From NCBI GenBank assembly GCA_016714045.1, contig JADJNY010000005.1, positions 496,001 through 560,000 of the forward strand: DNA of 64,000 bases, given 5' to 3'. The translations under genes and the position numbers were made by a program. The notes below the pieces were generated by a model. It had not been told where the DNA came from. It ran no database searches and saw only the letters and a list, made by a program, of their open reading frames with translations. Below, piece after piece: positions 26,341 to 36,156 of the stretch (within the stretch, counting starts at the first letter, position 1; each line of letters starts with the position of its first letter). This DNA comes from Planctomycetota bacterium (lineage in GTDB: Bacteria > Planctomycetota > UBA1135 > GCA-002686595).

Positions 26341-29300
26341 ATGAAGTTCCTTCTCGCCATCGCGTCGCTCGCCTTCCTGACCTGCACCCTCTCGCAACCC
26401 GCGCACGACGCGCACGCGGTCGAGGCCTCTGCCGCGCGCACGCCGAACGTGCAGAAGAACGCGCCGCCCGCGAGCTCCGCGCCCCAGGGCGCGCGCTCCG
26501 GCCTCGCGCGGCTCGCCGGGGACGCCGCCCGCGTGCAGCAGCGCGCGGAGGACCTCGAGCGCCAGGGTTCGTGGGAGCTCGCGCGGCGCGAGTGGAAGAC
26601 GATTCACCTCGCGACGCTCGACGACGCCGGACGGCGGCTCGTGCGCTTTCGCCTCGCCGACTGCGCGTGGCGTTCGTTCGCCTCGACGAACGAGGCGGAC
26701 GACACGGAGCTCCAAGCCGCGAAGAAGGAGCTCGACGAGCTGCAGAAGGCGGTCGAGCGGCCGGAGCTGCGCGACGAGCTCTGGGCGCGCGTCGAGGAGT
26801 CGCTCGCCGACTTCGCGTGGCTCCCCGAGCGGCGCCAGGACTGGGGGACGGCGTGGCCGCACTACGCAGCCGCGCTCGACTGGTGGGCGGGCGCCAAGGA
26901 CGTCGAGGCGGCGCGCGCGCGCTACCTCGGAATGGTGTGGCGCATGGCATGGCCGCAGAACCAGTTGGCGCGCGGCGCGTGGTATGCGCGCCAGGTGCCG
27001 CTCGACGTGCTCGACAACGCGGTGCGCATCGCGAACACGAACGACGACCGCGCGCGCGCGCAGTTCCTGTTCGCGTCCGCCGTCCGCTGGAATGGAGCGA
27101 GCTACGCGCGCACGCGCCAAGCGTACGCCGCGCTGGAACAAGCCGTGGAGCTCGGCGAGGGTTCGCCCTGGTACGACGACGCGCTCTTCGCGCTTGCGCA
27201 GTGGACGGAGTCGCCGGGCAAGCCCGACGTCGGCGAGGACGGCCAGTGGACGAACGTGCCTGACTACGTGCAGGCGCTCGCGCTCTACCGCCGTTTCGTC
27301 GGCGAGTTCGCGAAGGGCCAGGTGCCCCACTGGGACGACGCGAAGGAAGGCGTGGAGCGCATCACCAAGGTCGAGCTCGGCGTCGGCGTCCCGTGCGCGT
27401 TCCTGCCGGGCTCCGAAGCGGGCTTCTCGCTGACGTGGCGCAATGCGGCGAAGGTCGACGTCGCGCTCTACGCGCTCGACCTTGCCGATGCCGTCGACCT
27501 GGCGGGCGATGCGGACACGGGCGCATGGCGTTGGTTCGACCGCGTCTCGACCGCGGGTCGCGAGCGCGTGAAGTCGTTCACGCACGAGACGAAGGACGAC
27601 GGGAAGCACGTCCCCGGCTCGGCGGAGCTCGATCTCGGCACCGCGCTCGCGCCGGGCGCGTACCTGCTCGAAGCGAGCGCGAACGGCAAGACCGCGCGCG
27701 AGCTCCTCGTCGTCGGACGCACGATGGTCACGCTCAAGGTGTCGAGCGAGCGCGCGCTCGCGTGGGTGTGCGACGCGCTCACGAGCGAGCCCGTCGCGGA
27801 CGCGAAGCTCGTCCTTTGGGAACGCGTGTACGACGGGAACCGTTGGAACTGGCGCAGGACCGCGGGCACGACGGGTGCGGATGGGACGTACTCGGCGCCG
27901 CTCTGGAAGGGCGATTCGCGTGGCAACCAGTCCGAGGTGCTCGCGTTCGCGGCGAAGGGCGAGCGCGAGGGCCTCGCGATCGGCGGCAGCGGCTGGCGGC
28001 GCGACCGCGGCAACGCGTGGAAGCTCTACGCCGTCACGGATCGGCCCGTGTACCGCCCGGAGAACACCGTGCAGTGGAAGTTGACGGCGCGGTCCGAGCG
28101 CGACGGCAAGCTCGTGACCCCCGCGGGCGCGACGCTCGCCTACGAGCTCTTCGACCCGCGCGGCACCAGCGCGAAGAAGGGCGAGCTCGTGCTGAACGCG
28201 TTCGGGTCCGCGTGGGCGGAACTCCCGCTCGACGCGACGATGGCGCTCGGCGAGTACCGCGTGCAGTTCACGCTGAAGGAGAAGGGCTCCGAGCGCGGAC
28301 TCGGCGGCGCGACGCTCTTCCGTCTGGAGGAGTACAAGCTGCCCGAGTTCGAGGTCACCGTCGCGACGCCGGAGATCGATGGCAAGAAGCAGCTCTACCG
28401 CCTCGGTGACCGCGTCGAGGCCGACCTCGTCGCGCGCACCTACTTCGGCGCGCCCGTCGGCGGCGCGGACGTCAACGTGATCGTGTGGCAGCGCCCGTTC
28501 GCGCGCCGTTGGAGCGACGCGCGCGATTTCCCGTGGTGCTACGCGCAGGACGACTCGTGGCGCTGGGGGCGGTGGAACAAGGGGAGCCAGATTACGAGCC
28601 TCACCCTGAAGACGGACGCCGAAGGCAAGGCGCGCGTCGCGTTCGACACGCCGGAGGGCGGCGGGCAGGACCTGGAATACACCCTGGAGGCGCGCGTCAC
28701 GGACGCGTCGCGCCGCGAGATCACGACCGAGGGCGTCGTGCGCGTCACGCAGCGCGCGTACGACGTGCGCACGAAGCTCGCGCACCAGCTCGCGCGGCCC
28801 GGCGACCAGGTCACGGTCGCGTTCGAGGCGCGCGACGCGAACGACGGCCCAGTCGAGGCGGAAGGGCGTGTGAAGCTCGAGCGCCGCCGCTTCGTCGAGG
28901 TGTGGATCGATCCGAAGGGTCAGGAAGTGCGCGGCGCGGCGCTCGAGCTCGCGCGCAATGCCGAGCCCGCGCTCCCGCTCGAACACCGCGCCGGCTGGCG
29001 CCTGAAGAAGAGCGGGTACGAGTCGGAAGAGGTGGCGAGCAGCGTGCTGAAGACGGGGAAGGACGGGAACGCGAGCTGGACCGTCCCCGTCGCGACCGAG
29101 GGCTCCTATGTCGCGCGCTGGGGCGGACGCGACGACCGCCGCCAGCCGATCCAGAGCGAAGCGTCGTTCTGGGTCGCGAGCGACACGACGCGCGACACGG
29201 GCTGGCGCTCGGGGCCGGTCGAGCTCGTGCTCGACAAGGACACGTTCAAGCTCGGCGAGGAAGCGCCGGTGATGATCGCGACGTCGAGCTCGAACCGCTG

Positions 29301-32300
29301 GGTGCTGCTGACGGCCGAGGGCGAGCGCCTGCACTCGCACCAGGTCGTGCACGTCGAGGGCACGGCGAAGCTCGTGCGCTTCCCGATCGGCGAAGAGCAC
29401 CTGCCGAACCTGTGGCTCTCCGTCTTCACCGCGGTGAACGGCGACGCCGCGAGCGACACGAAGGAAGTGATCGTGCCGCCGACGCCGCGCTTCCTCACCG
29501 TCGAGGTGACGCCCGACGCGGCGCAGCGCGAACCGGGAGCGCAGGGCAAGCTCTCGGTGCTCGTGAAGGACGTGCGCGGCGAGCCCGTGGCGGCGGAGCT
29601 GACGTTGTCGATGGTGGACGAGTCCGTGCTTGCGCTCCAAGCCGAGTACACGGGCGACCCGCGGCCCTTCTTCCACGGCGAGCGCCGCGAGCACTGGGTG
29701 CAGTCGAGCTCGAGCGTCGACACGCGCGCGTTCCGCCGGCTCGTCAAGGACAAGCAGGGGCGCTTGCGCGACGAGCGCCAGACGTGGGCCGAGGGCAGCG
29801 ACGAAGAAGGCGAGTTCGACGCCAAGAAGGAGGACTCGCTCGCGACTGGCGGCGGCGGCGGACGGCGGTACGGAGCGCGCGGCCTGTCGAAGAGCGCGGC
29901 CATGCCCGGCGCTCCCGCGGCGGGGGCTCCGATGGGGCGTCTCGGCGGCGTGACTACGCTCGGCTTCGTCGCGAACGAGTCGGCCGACTTCGACGGCGGC
30001 ACCGGCTCGACGGGCGAAGGCGCGGAGCCCGGCGCCGTGCAGGTGCGCAGCGACTTCCGCGAGACCGCGCTGTGGAAGCCCGACCTCGTCACGGGCGCGG
30101 ACGGCCGCGGCGAGGCGACGTTCACGTACCCCGAGTCGCTCACGCGCTGGAAGGCGACGGCGCGCGCGATCACGACGGACTCGCGCGCCGGTTGGGCGCA
30201 GACGTCGACGCGCACCGTGAAGCCGCTGACGGCGCGCCTCCAGATGCCGCGCTTCCTCGTCGTCGGCGACGAAGCGATCGTGTCGGCGCTCGTCGACAAC
30301 CAGACGGACGTGGGCCTCGACGCGCGGGCGGAGCTCGCGCTCGACGGCCTCGCGCTCGTCGCGGGGCCCGCGCCGTTGCTCTCGGCCCCCGCGCACGGCA
30401 CCGTGCGCTTCGACTGGAAGGTGCGCGCGACGCAGGCGGGCCTCGCGAAGCTGTCGCTCGTCGCGCGCGCGGGGAAGCTCTCCGACGGGATGACGAAGAC
30501 GCTCCCCGTCCACGCGCACGGCATCGATGCGCAGGTCGCGCGCGCGCTGCGCATGGTCGACGGCGAGCTCGCGTTCACGCTCGACGTGCCGGGCGCGCGG
30601 CGCAAGGAGGACACGCTGTTCGAGGTCCAGGTGGCGCCGTCGCTCGCGGTGACGATGCTCGATGCGCTGCCGTACCTCGTCGACTACCCGTACGGCTGCA
30701 CGGAGCAGACGATGTCGCGCTTCCTGCCCGCGGCGATCGTCGCGAAGACGTTGTCGGACCGCGGGCTCTCCGCCGAGGACGCGATGACGCGCGTGTTCGG
30801 CGGCATCGAGCCCGAGACGGCGGGCAAGACGCATCCCAAGGGAAAGAAGTCGCTCGAACTCCTGACGGAGATCACGCGGCTCTCGCTCGAGCGCCTGTAC
30901 GACCTGCAGCACGCCGACGGCGGGTGGGGGTGGTGGAAGCAGGGCGACGGCGACCGCTGGATGACCGCGTACGTCGTGTGGGGCCTGTCGCTCGCGCGCG
31001 ACGCGAAGCTCGACGTCGACCTCGCGCGGATGGAGCGCGGCGCCGAGTGGCTGAAGAAGGAGCTCGTGGAAGCGGAGGACGAGCTCGAGCTGCAGGCGTG
31101 GATGCTGCACGCGCTCGCGGCGTGGTCGAAGGACGCGCGTGAGAGCGACGCGGTCGACAAGGCGATCCAGAACCTCTGGGGGAAGAAGGACGGGCTCAAC
31201 GCCTACGGCCGCGCGCTCTACGCGCTCGCGTGCCAGGGCTTCGGCCGCACGGACCGCGCGAAGACGGTGCTCGACAACCTCGTCAACGGCGTGCGCATCG
31301 ACGACACGCCCGACGTGTCGCGCATCGAGAAGGGCGCGTCGCAGCACCACGCGGCGACGATGAAGACGGCGCACTGGGGCGCGGACGGCGTGTCGTGGCG
31401 TTGGACGGACTCGCGCGTCGAGTCGACGGCCTTCGCGCTGCGCGCGCTGATGGCGATCGAGCCGAAGAACGAGCTCGTCGAGCCCGTCATGGCGTGGCTC
31501 GTGCAGAACCGCCGCGGCGCGCAGTGGTCGAACACGCGCGACACGGCGATCACGGTGCTCGCGCTCGACGCGTACCTGTCGGCGTCGGGCGAGCTCGCGC
31601 GCGACGTCGAGTACGAGGTGCTCGTCAACGGTACGAGCATCGGGCGGAAGAAGCTCGCGGCGAAGGAGCTCCTCACCGCACCTGGCCGTTTCGTCGTAGC
31701 GGCGAAGGACGTGAAGGACGGCGCGAACGAAGTGCGCGTGAAGCTCCTCTCCGGCGCGGGCCCGCTCTACATCGCGAGCCGCGCACAGTTCTTCAGCCTC
31801 GAGGAACCGATCCCGGCGCGCGGCAGCCAGCTCTTCGCGAAGCGGCAGTTCTACGCGCTCGAGAGCCGTCCGACGCTGCTCAAGGGTCCCGCGTACGACA
31901 AGGTGGCGCTCCTCGACCAGGGCGTCGTCGCGAGCGGCGACCGCGTCGAGGTCGTGCTCACGCTCGAGGCGAAGAACGACCTCGAGTACCTCCTGATCGA
32001 GGACCTGAAGGCCGCCGGCTTCGAGGCGGTCGAGACGAAGAGCGGCGAGTGGCTGACCGCGCGGGAGCTCAAGTCGGGCGAGGTCGCGTACAGCTTCGAA
32101 GGCAAGACGCTGGGCGCCGTGCCCGACCCCGACGACTGGACGCGCTACACGGGCCAGCAGCGCGGCGTGCATCAAGAACTGCGCGACCGCAAGGTGGCGC
32201 TCTTCCTCGACCGCCTGCCGCAGGGCATCTGGGAGATCCGCTACACGCTGCGCGCCGAGGTCCCGGGCCGCTTCCACGCGCTACCGGTGCTCGGCGAGGC

Positions 32301-32379
32301 GATGTACGTCCCCGAAATCCGCTGCAACGGCGACGAGGTGCGCGTGTCCGTCGAGGACCGCGCGACGGGCGGCGGATGA
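26341..32379 (+). CDS. Alpha-2-macroglobulin family protein (thioester type)
   Basis: 2,012 residues from ATG 26341 (MKFLLAIASLAFLTCTLSQ), a signal peptide without a good lipobox. A helical N-terminal part (about residues 60-330) precedes macroglobulin-like beta domains. A low-complexity Gly/Ala region near residues 1120-1225, including DSLATGGGGGRRYGA, occupies the place of a protease bait. Then come the A2M domain (ETALWKPDLVTGADGRGEAT) and the thioester motif YPYGCTEQTMSRFLP with C1453 and Q1456 intact, an alpha/alpha toroid (GGWGWWKQGDGDRWMT) and a C-terminal receptor-like domain. Such proteins trap proteases in the periplasm. The usual partner pbpC is not adjacent. The nitroreductase-like gene begins 4 bp downstream. 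Confidence 0.92.
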   Translation: MKFLLAIASLAFLTCTLSQPAHDAHAVEASAARTPNVQKNAPPASSAPQGARSGLARLAGDAARVQQRAEDLERQGSWELARREWKTIHLATLDDAGRRLVRFRLADCAWRSFASTNEADDTELQAAKKELDELQKAVERPELRDELWARVEESLADFAWLPERRQDWGTAWPHYAAALDWWAGAKDVEAARARYLGMVWRMAWPQNQLARGAWYARQVPLDVLDNAVRIANTNDDRARAQFLFASAVRWNGASYARTRQAYAALEQAVELGEGSPWYDDALFALAQWTESPGKPDVGEDGQWTNVPDYVQALALYRRFVGEFAKGQVPHWDDAKEGVERITKVELGVGVPCAFLPGSEAGFSLTWRNAAKVDVALYALDLADAVDLAGDADTGAWRWFDRVSTAGRERVKSFTHETKDDGKHVPGSAELDLGTALAPGAYLLEASANGKTARELLVVGRTMVTLKVSSERALAWVCDALTSEPVADAKLVLWERVYDGNRWNWRRTAGTTGADGTYSAPLWKGDSRGNQSEVLAFAAKGEREGLAIGGSGWRRDRGNAWKLYAVTDRPVYRPENTVQWKLTARSERDGKLVTPAGATLAYELFDPRGTSAKKGELVLNAFGSAWAELPLDATMALGEYRVQFTLKEKGSERGLGGATLFRLEEYKLPEFEVTVATPEIDGKKQLYRLGDRVEADLVARTYFGAPVGGADVNVIVWQRPFARRWSDARDFPWCYAQDDSWRWGRWNKGSQITSLTLKTDAEGKARVAFDTPEGGGQDLEYTLEARVTDASRREITTEGVVRVTQRAYDVRTKLAHQLARPGDQVTVAFEARDANDGPVEAEGRVKLERRRFVEVWIDPKGQEVRGAALELARNAEPALPLEHRAGWRLKKSGYESEEVASSVLKTGKDGNASWTVPVATEGSYVARWGGRDDRRQPIQSEASFWVASDTTRDTGWRSGPVELVLDKDTFKLGEEAPVMIATSSSNRWVLLTAEGERLHSHQVVHVEGTAKLVRFPIGEEHLPNLWLSVFTAVNGDAASDTKEVIVPPTPRFLTVEVTPDAAQREPGAQGKLSVLVKDVRGEPVAAELTLSMVDESVLALQAEYTGDPRPFFHGERREHWVQSSSSVDTRAFRRLVKDKQGRLRDERQTWAEGSDEEGEFDAKKEDSLATGGGGGRRYGARGLSKSAAMPGAPAAGAPMGRLGGVTTLGFVANESADFDGGTGSTGEGAEPGAVQVRSDFRETALWKPDLVTGADGRGEATFTYPESLTRWKATARAITTDSRAGWAQTSTRTVKPLTARLQMPRFLVVGDEAIVSALVDNQTDVGLDARAELALDGLALVAGPAPLLSAPAHGTVRFDWKVRATQAGLAKLSLVARAGKLSDGMTKTLPVHAHGIDAQVARALRMVDGELAFTLDVPGARRKEDTLFEVQVAPSLAVTMLDALPYLVDYPYGCTEQTMSRFLPAAIVAKTLSDRGLSAEDAMTRVFGGIEPETAGKTHPKGKKSLELLTEITRLSLERLYDLQHADGGWGWWKQGDGDRWMTAYVVWGLSLARDAKLDVDLARMERGAEWLKKELVEAEDELELQAWMLHALAAWSKDARESDAVDKAIQNLWGKKDGLNAYGRALYALACQGFGRTDRAKTVLDNLVNGVRIDDTPDVSRIEKGASQHHAATMKTAHWGADGVSWRWTDSRVESTAFALRALMAIEPKNELVEPVMAWLVQNRRGAQWSNTRDTAITVLALDAYLSASGELARDVEYEVLVNGTSIGRKKLAAKELLTAPGRFVVAAKDVKDGANEVRVKLLSGAGPLYIASRAQFFSLEEPIPARGSQLFAKRQFYALESRPTLLKGPAYDKVALLDQGVVASGDRVEVVLTLEAKNDLEYLLIEDLKAAGFEAVETKSGEWLTARELKSGEVAYSFEGKTLGAVPDPDDWTRYTGQQRGVHQELRDRKVALFLDRLPQGIWEIRYTLRAEVPGRFHALPVLGEAMYVPEIRCNGDEVRVSVEDRATGGG

Positions 32380-32383
32380 CGCG

Positions 32384-34156
32384 ATGAAGAACCCGTTCGC
32401 CTTCCTGCGGCCCGCCGCGGACGAGCCGCGCGAGCCCGAGCGGGCGGCGCCCTCCGCGCTCGAGGTCGTGCGCGCGTACCACGCGACGACGCGCCACGAC
32501 TTCCACCGCTACGCGCGCGGGCCCGGCGAGCTCGACTGGGAGACGCAGCCCGATCCGTTCCGCCGTTATGCGGGCGCGGAGCTCGTGCCGCTCGAGCCCG
32601 TCGCCGTCGACGACGGTCCCGCGTACGACGACGTGCTGGGGGAGGCGCACGGCGCATCGATCCCCGTGCGCGCGCTCGACCGGGCGTCGCTCTCCGCGCT
32701 CTTGCATGACGCGTTCGGTCTCACCGCGTGGAAGCAGTACGGGAGCTCGACGTGGGCGCTGCGCGAACCCTTCGAGCGGCAACCTGCACCCGACCGAGGC
32801 GCACGTGCTCGCGCCGCGGATCGCGGGCGTGTGCGACGCGCCGTTCGTCGCGCTACGCGCCGCGCGAGCACGCGCTCGAGTTGCGCGCGCGGCTCTCGGA
32901 CGCGGCGTGGAGTTCGCTCGCGCGCGGCCTCCCGCCGGGCGCCGTGTTCGTCGCGCTCTCGTCGATCCCCTGGCGCGAAGCGTGGAAGTACGGCGAGCGC
33001 GCGTACCGCTACTGCCAGCACGACGTCGGCCACGCGCTCGGCGCGCTCGCGGTCGCCGCGGCGGGGCTCGGTTGGCGCATGGGCTCTGCGACGAGCTCGG
33101 GCACGACGACCTGCTCGCGCTGCTCGGCCTCGCCGACGCGCGCGGCGCCGAAGCGGAGGAGCCCGCCGTGCTCGTCGTGCTCGTGCCGCGCGACGCGCCG
33201 GCGATCGCACTGCCGGCGGAGCTCGACGACGCGCTCCTCCCGCGCTCGTTCGCGGGGCTGCCGAACGCGCTGTCGCCGTCGCACGTTGCGTGGGGCGCGA
33301 TCGACGCCGCGCTCGAAGCGTGCCAGAAGCCGCGCACGCTGCGACCGCAGCGCACCGCGGCAGCGGGGGCTCCGCTGGCCGCCGGTGCGCTCCGCGCGGG
33401 CCACGCGCGCCGTCGCGATCGCGCGGCCGCGCCGCGCTCGCCGCGGCCGCCGCGCGCTCGACGCCCTTCACCCGCGCGCCGCGCTCGCGCGAACTCGGCC
33501 TGCGCCGGATCGTCCGTCAGCGCCGCAGCGCCGTCGACTTCGACGGGAAGACGGAGCTCGCGTTCGACGACTTCGCGCGGCTCCTGCACGCGACGTCGCA
33601 CGGCCCCGTCGCCGGGCTCCCGTGGCGGCCGAACGTGCACCTCGCGCTCTTCGTTCACCGCGTTCGCGGACTCGCACCCGGGCTCTACCTCCACGCGCGC
33701 GACGCGGACGAGCGCCCGCTCCTCCAAGCCGCGTGCGAGAAGCCGTTCGCGTGGGAGCGCGTCGAGATGGGCGCCGCGGGGCCGGAGCTCTGGCGCCTCG
33801 CGGCGGGCGACCAACGCGCGACGGCGCGCGCGCTCTCCTGCCACCAGGAGATCGCGGCCGATTCGGCCTTCTCGCTCGGCATGCTCGCGCGGTTCGAGCC
33901 GACGCTGCAGGAGCACGGCGCCTGGTTCTATCCGCGGCTCTTCTGGGAGTGCGGGGCGATTGGCCAGAGCCTGTACCTCGAGGCCGAGGCCGCGGGGGTG
34001 CGCGCGACGGGCATCGGCTGCTTCTTCGACGAGCCCGTCCACGCGGCGCTCGGCCTCGCGTCGACGCGCTACCGGAGCCTCTACCACTTCACGGTCGGCG
34101 GGCCGGTCGAGGACGGCCGGCTGCAGACCTGGCCCGCGTATCCCGCACGGGCGTAG
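32384..34156 (+). pseudogene. SagB-like nitroreductase, broken by several frameshifts
   Basis: Starting at ATG 32384, pieces of one protein appear in successive frames: VRAYHATTRHDFHRYARGPG in the first, NPSSGNLHPTEAHVLAP in the second, YAPREHALELRARLSD and KYGERAYRYCQHDVGHALGA in the third, then LCDELGHDDLLALLGLA, and finally the start frame to TAG at 34156 (LGLRRIVRQRRSAVDFDG; YPRLFWECGAIGQSLYLEAE). The order and motifs are those of a double nitroreductase-domain SagB/ThcOx-type flavoprotein. Shifts fall near 32765, 32853, 33081 and 33350-33460. Codon use stays normal throughout. Either a recent pseudogene or sequence errors. Confidence 0.75.
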
Positions 34157-34267
34157 GGGCCTTCGAGCCCCTTGCAGCGGGGCCGCCGCTTGCGCACCCT
34201 ATCGGCCTCGTCCAACGCGCTCCGCACCTCGCGGCAGCGTCATTCACCCCCGCACAGGAGCATCCCC

Positions 34268-34687
34268 ATGGCCGAACTCAAGGGCACGAAGACCCACGCG
34301 AACCTCAAGGCTGCCTTCGCCGGCGAGAGCCAGGCGAACCGCCGCTACCTCTACTTCGCCAAGCAGGCGGACGTCGAAGGCTACCCGGAGATCGCCGGCA
34401 ACTTCCGCGACACCGCGGAAGGCGAGACCGGCCACGCGCACGGCCACCTCGACTACCTGAAGAAGGCCGGCGACCCGGCGACGGACATGCCGATCGGCAC
34501 GACGGAGAAGAACCTCCGCGCGTCCGTCGCGGGCGAGACGCACGAGTACACGGACATGTACCCGAGCATGGCGAAGGCCGCGCGCGCCGAGGGCTTCAAC
34601 GAGATCGCGGACTGGTTCGAGACGCTCGCGAAGGCCGAGAAGTCGCACGCGGGCAAGTTCGAGTCGCTGCTCAAGTCGATCAGCTGA
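34268..34687 (+). CDS. Rubrerythrin (erythrin-type, no rubredoxin domain)
   Basis: 139 residues from ATG 34268, with a good Shine-Dalgarno AGGAG about 9 bp upstream, unusual in this window. It is a ferritin-like four-helix domain with diiron ligands E20 (AGESQANRRYLYFA), E53/H56 (EGETGHAHGH), E90/E93 (AGETHEYTDM) and E124/H127 (AKAEKSHAGK). The C-terminal rubredoxin (CxxC) domain of classical rubrerythrin is absent. These enzymes reduce hydrogen peroxide, with electrons from a partner. It stands 116 bp before the Fe-S protein and DUF3501 genes, a grouping seen elsewhere, consistent with one peroxide-response module. Confidence 0.93.
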   Translation: MAELKGTKTHANLKAAFAGESQANRRYLYFAKQADVEGYPEIAGNFRDTAEGETGHAHGHLDYLKKAGDPATDMPIGTTEKNLRASVAGETHEYTDMYPSMAKAARAEGFNEIADWFETLAKAEKSHAGKFESLLKSIS

Positions 34688-34755
34688 TCGACCCGGCGAA
34701 GCGCACGCGGAGGCGTGGGGGCGCGACCCTTGCCCTTGCGCCTCCATCCGTTTCT

Positions 34756-34793
34756 CGTTCGACCGTCTCCCGTTCGACCGTCTCCCGTTCGAG
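34756..34793 (+). repeat. 15-bp tandem repeat before the Fe-S gene
   Basis: Two exact copies of CGTTCGACCGTCTCC (34756-34770, 34771-34785) and a partial third copy lie 11-48 bp upstream of the start of the next gene, where an RNA leader or operator would sit. Confidence 0.6.
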
Positions 34794-34803
34794 TGGTGCC
34801 GTC

Positions 34804-36156
34804 ATGACAAAGGACTCCGGGACGATCTCCTACCAGCCGACGGACGGGCTCTCCTACGACCCGAGCGAGGCGAAGTACTGGGACGAAGCGAGCCTCCAGA
34901 AGGAGGTCACGCGCGCCTTCGAGATCTGCCACGGCTGCCGCATGTGCTTCAAGTACTGCGACAGCTTCCCGATCCTCTTCCGCTTCGTCGACGAGCGCCA
35001 CGACGCCGACGTGCGCAAGCTCGACGCGCGCGAGACGGCGGAGGTCTTCGACGCGTGCTTCCAGTGCAAGCTGTGCGAGGTCCAGTGCCCGTACACGCCG
35101 CGCGACAAGCACGAGTTCCAGCTCGACTTCCCCAAGCTCGTCCACCGCTTCAAGGCCGTGCGCGCGAAGAAGGACGGCTTCCCGCTGCGCGACAAGCTGC
35201 TCGGCGACCCCGACCGCGCCGCCGCGCTCGCGCGGATGTCGTTCGGCCTCGCGAACACCATGAACCGCGTGCAGGCGCACCGCTGGTTCCAGGAGAAGCT
35301 GCTCGGCATCCATCGCGAGAAGCTCCTGCCCGAGTTCGCGCCCGCGACGTTCGAGCGCTGGGCCGAACGGCAGGGCAAGGTGAAGCCGCCCGGCGGTGAA
35401 GCCGTGCTCTTCCAGACGTGCTACGTGCAGCACAACGAGCCGAACATCGGCCGGGACGTCTTGGAAGTGCTCGAAAAGAACCAGGTCGACGTCGCGTGCG
35501 TGGAGGGGCTCCAGTGCTGCGGCATGCCCGCGTGGGAGCACGGCGATCTCGACGGCCTGCGCGCGAAGGCGCGCGCCAACCTCGACCTGCTCCTGCCGTA
35601 CGTCGAGCGCGGCGCGAAGGTGCTCGCGATCAACCCCACGTGCTCGATGATGCTGCGCCGCGAATGGAAGGATTTGCTCGACGGCGCGGATCGCAAGCGC
35701 GCGGAGACGCTCGCGGCCGCCGTGATGGACCCGAGCGAATTCCTCTGGTCGATCCGCAACGAGGCGCGCTTCAGCACGGACTTCAAGAGCTCGCCCGCGG
35801 GGCCGATCGCGTACCACGCGCCCTGCCACCTGCGCGCGCAGGCGGTCGGCTTCAAGGGCCGCGACCTGCTCAAGAAGCTGCCCGACGTGACGATCGAGCT
35901 CGTCCTCGAGTGCTGCGGGCACGACGGCACGTACGCGATGACCGTCGAGGGCTTCGAACCCTCGCAGCGCGCCGGCGCGCACGCGTTCGGCGGGATGAAG
36001 GGCGCCTCCGCGGCGGTGTGGTCGACCGACTGCCCGCTCGCGGCGCTCCAGTTCCAGCAGCACGCGGGCACGAAGCCGATGCACCCCTTGTCGATCCTGG
36101 CCCGCGCGTACCGCGGCGAGCCGTTCCCCAAGCCGGTGGCGGGAGGTGCGGCGTGA
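34804..36156 (+). CDS. GlpC/HdrD-like (Fe-S)-binding oxidoreductase
   Basis: 450 residues from ATG 34804. Two [4Fe-4S] motifs stand near the N terminus: CHGCRMCFKYC (C42, C45, C48, C52) and CFQCKLCEVQCP (C85, C88, C91, C95). Two CCG-type motifs follow (LQCCGMP; LECCGHDG) that in heterodisulfide reductase and GlpC bind a second cluster type. The layout matches the anaerobic glycerol-3-phosphate dehydrogenase subunit C family of electron-transfer proteins. Next to rubrerythrin and DUF3501 it probably delivers electrons for peroxide reduction, which is inference from neighbourhood. Its stop overlaps the next start as GTGA. Confidence 0.9.
   Translation: MTKDSGTISYQPTDGLSYDPSEAKYWDEASLQKEVTRAFEICHGCRMCFKYCDSFPILFRFVDERHDADVRKLDARETAEVFDACFQCKLCEVQCPYTPRDKHEFQLDFPKLVHRFKAVRAKKDGFPLRDKLLGDPDRAAALARMSFGLANTMNRVQAHRWFQEKLLGIHREKLLPEFAPATFERWAERQGKVKPPGGEAVLFQTCYVQHNEPNIGRDVLEVLEKNQVDVACVEGLQCCGMPAWEHGDLDGLRAKARANLDLLLPYVERGAKVLAINPTCSMMLRREWKDLLDGADRKRAETLAAAVMDPSEFLWSIRNEARFSTDFKSSPAGPIAYHAPCHLRAQAVGFKGRDLLKKLPDVTIELVLECCGHDGTYAMTVEGFEPSQRAGAHAFGGMKGASAAVWSTDCPLAALQFQQHAGTKPMHPLSILARAYRGEPFPKPVAGGAA

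Noticed and set aside
26041..32277. A 2,078-codon open frame antisense to the alpha-2-macroglobulin gene
   Set aside because: Its translation is Arg/Leu/Val/Ala-rich without domains, whereas the sense frame has a signal peptide, thioester motif and A2M domains. Long antisense frames are expected in GC-rich DNA with biased third positions.
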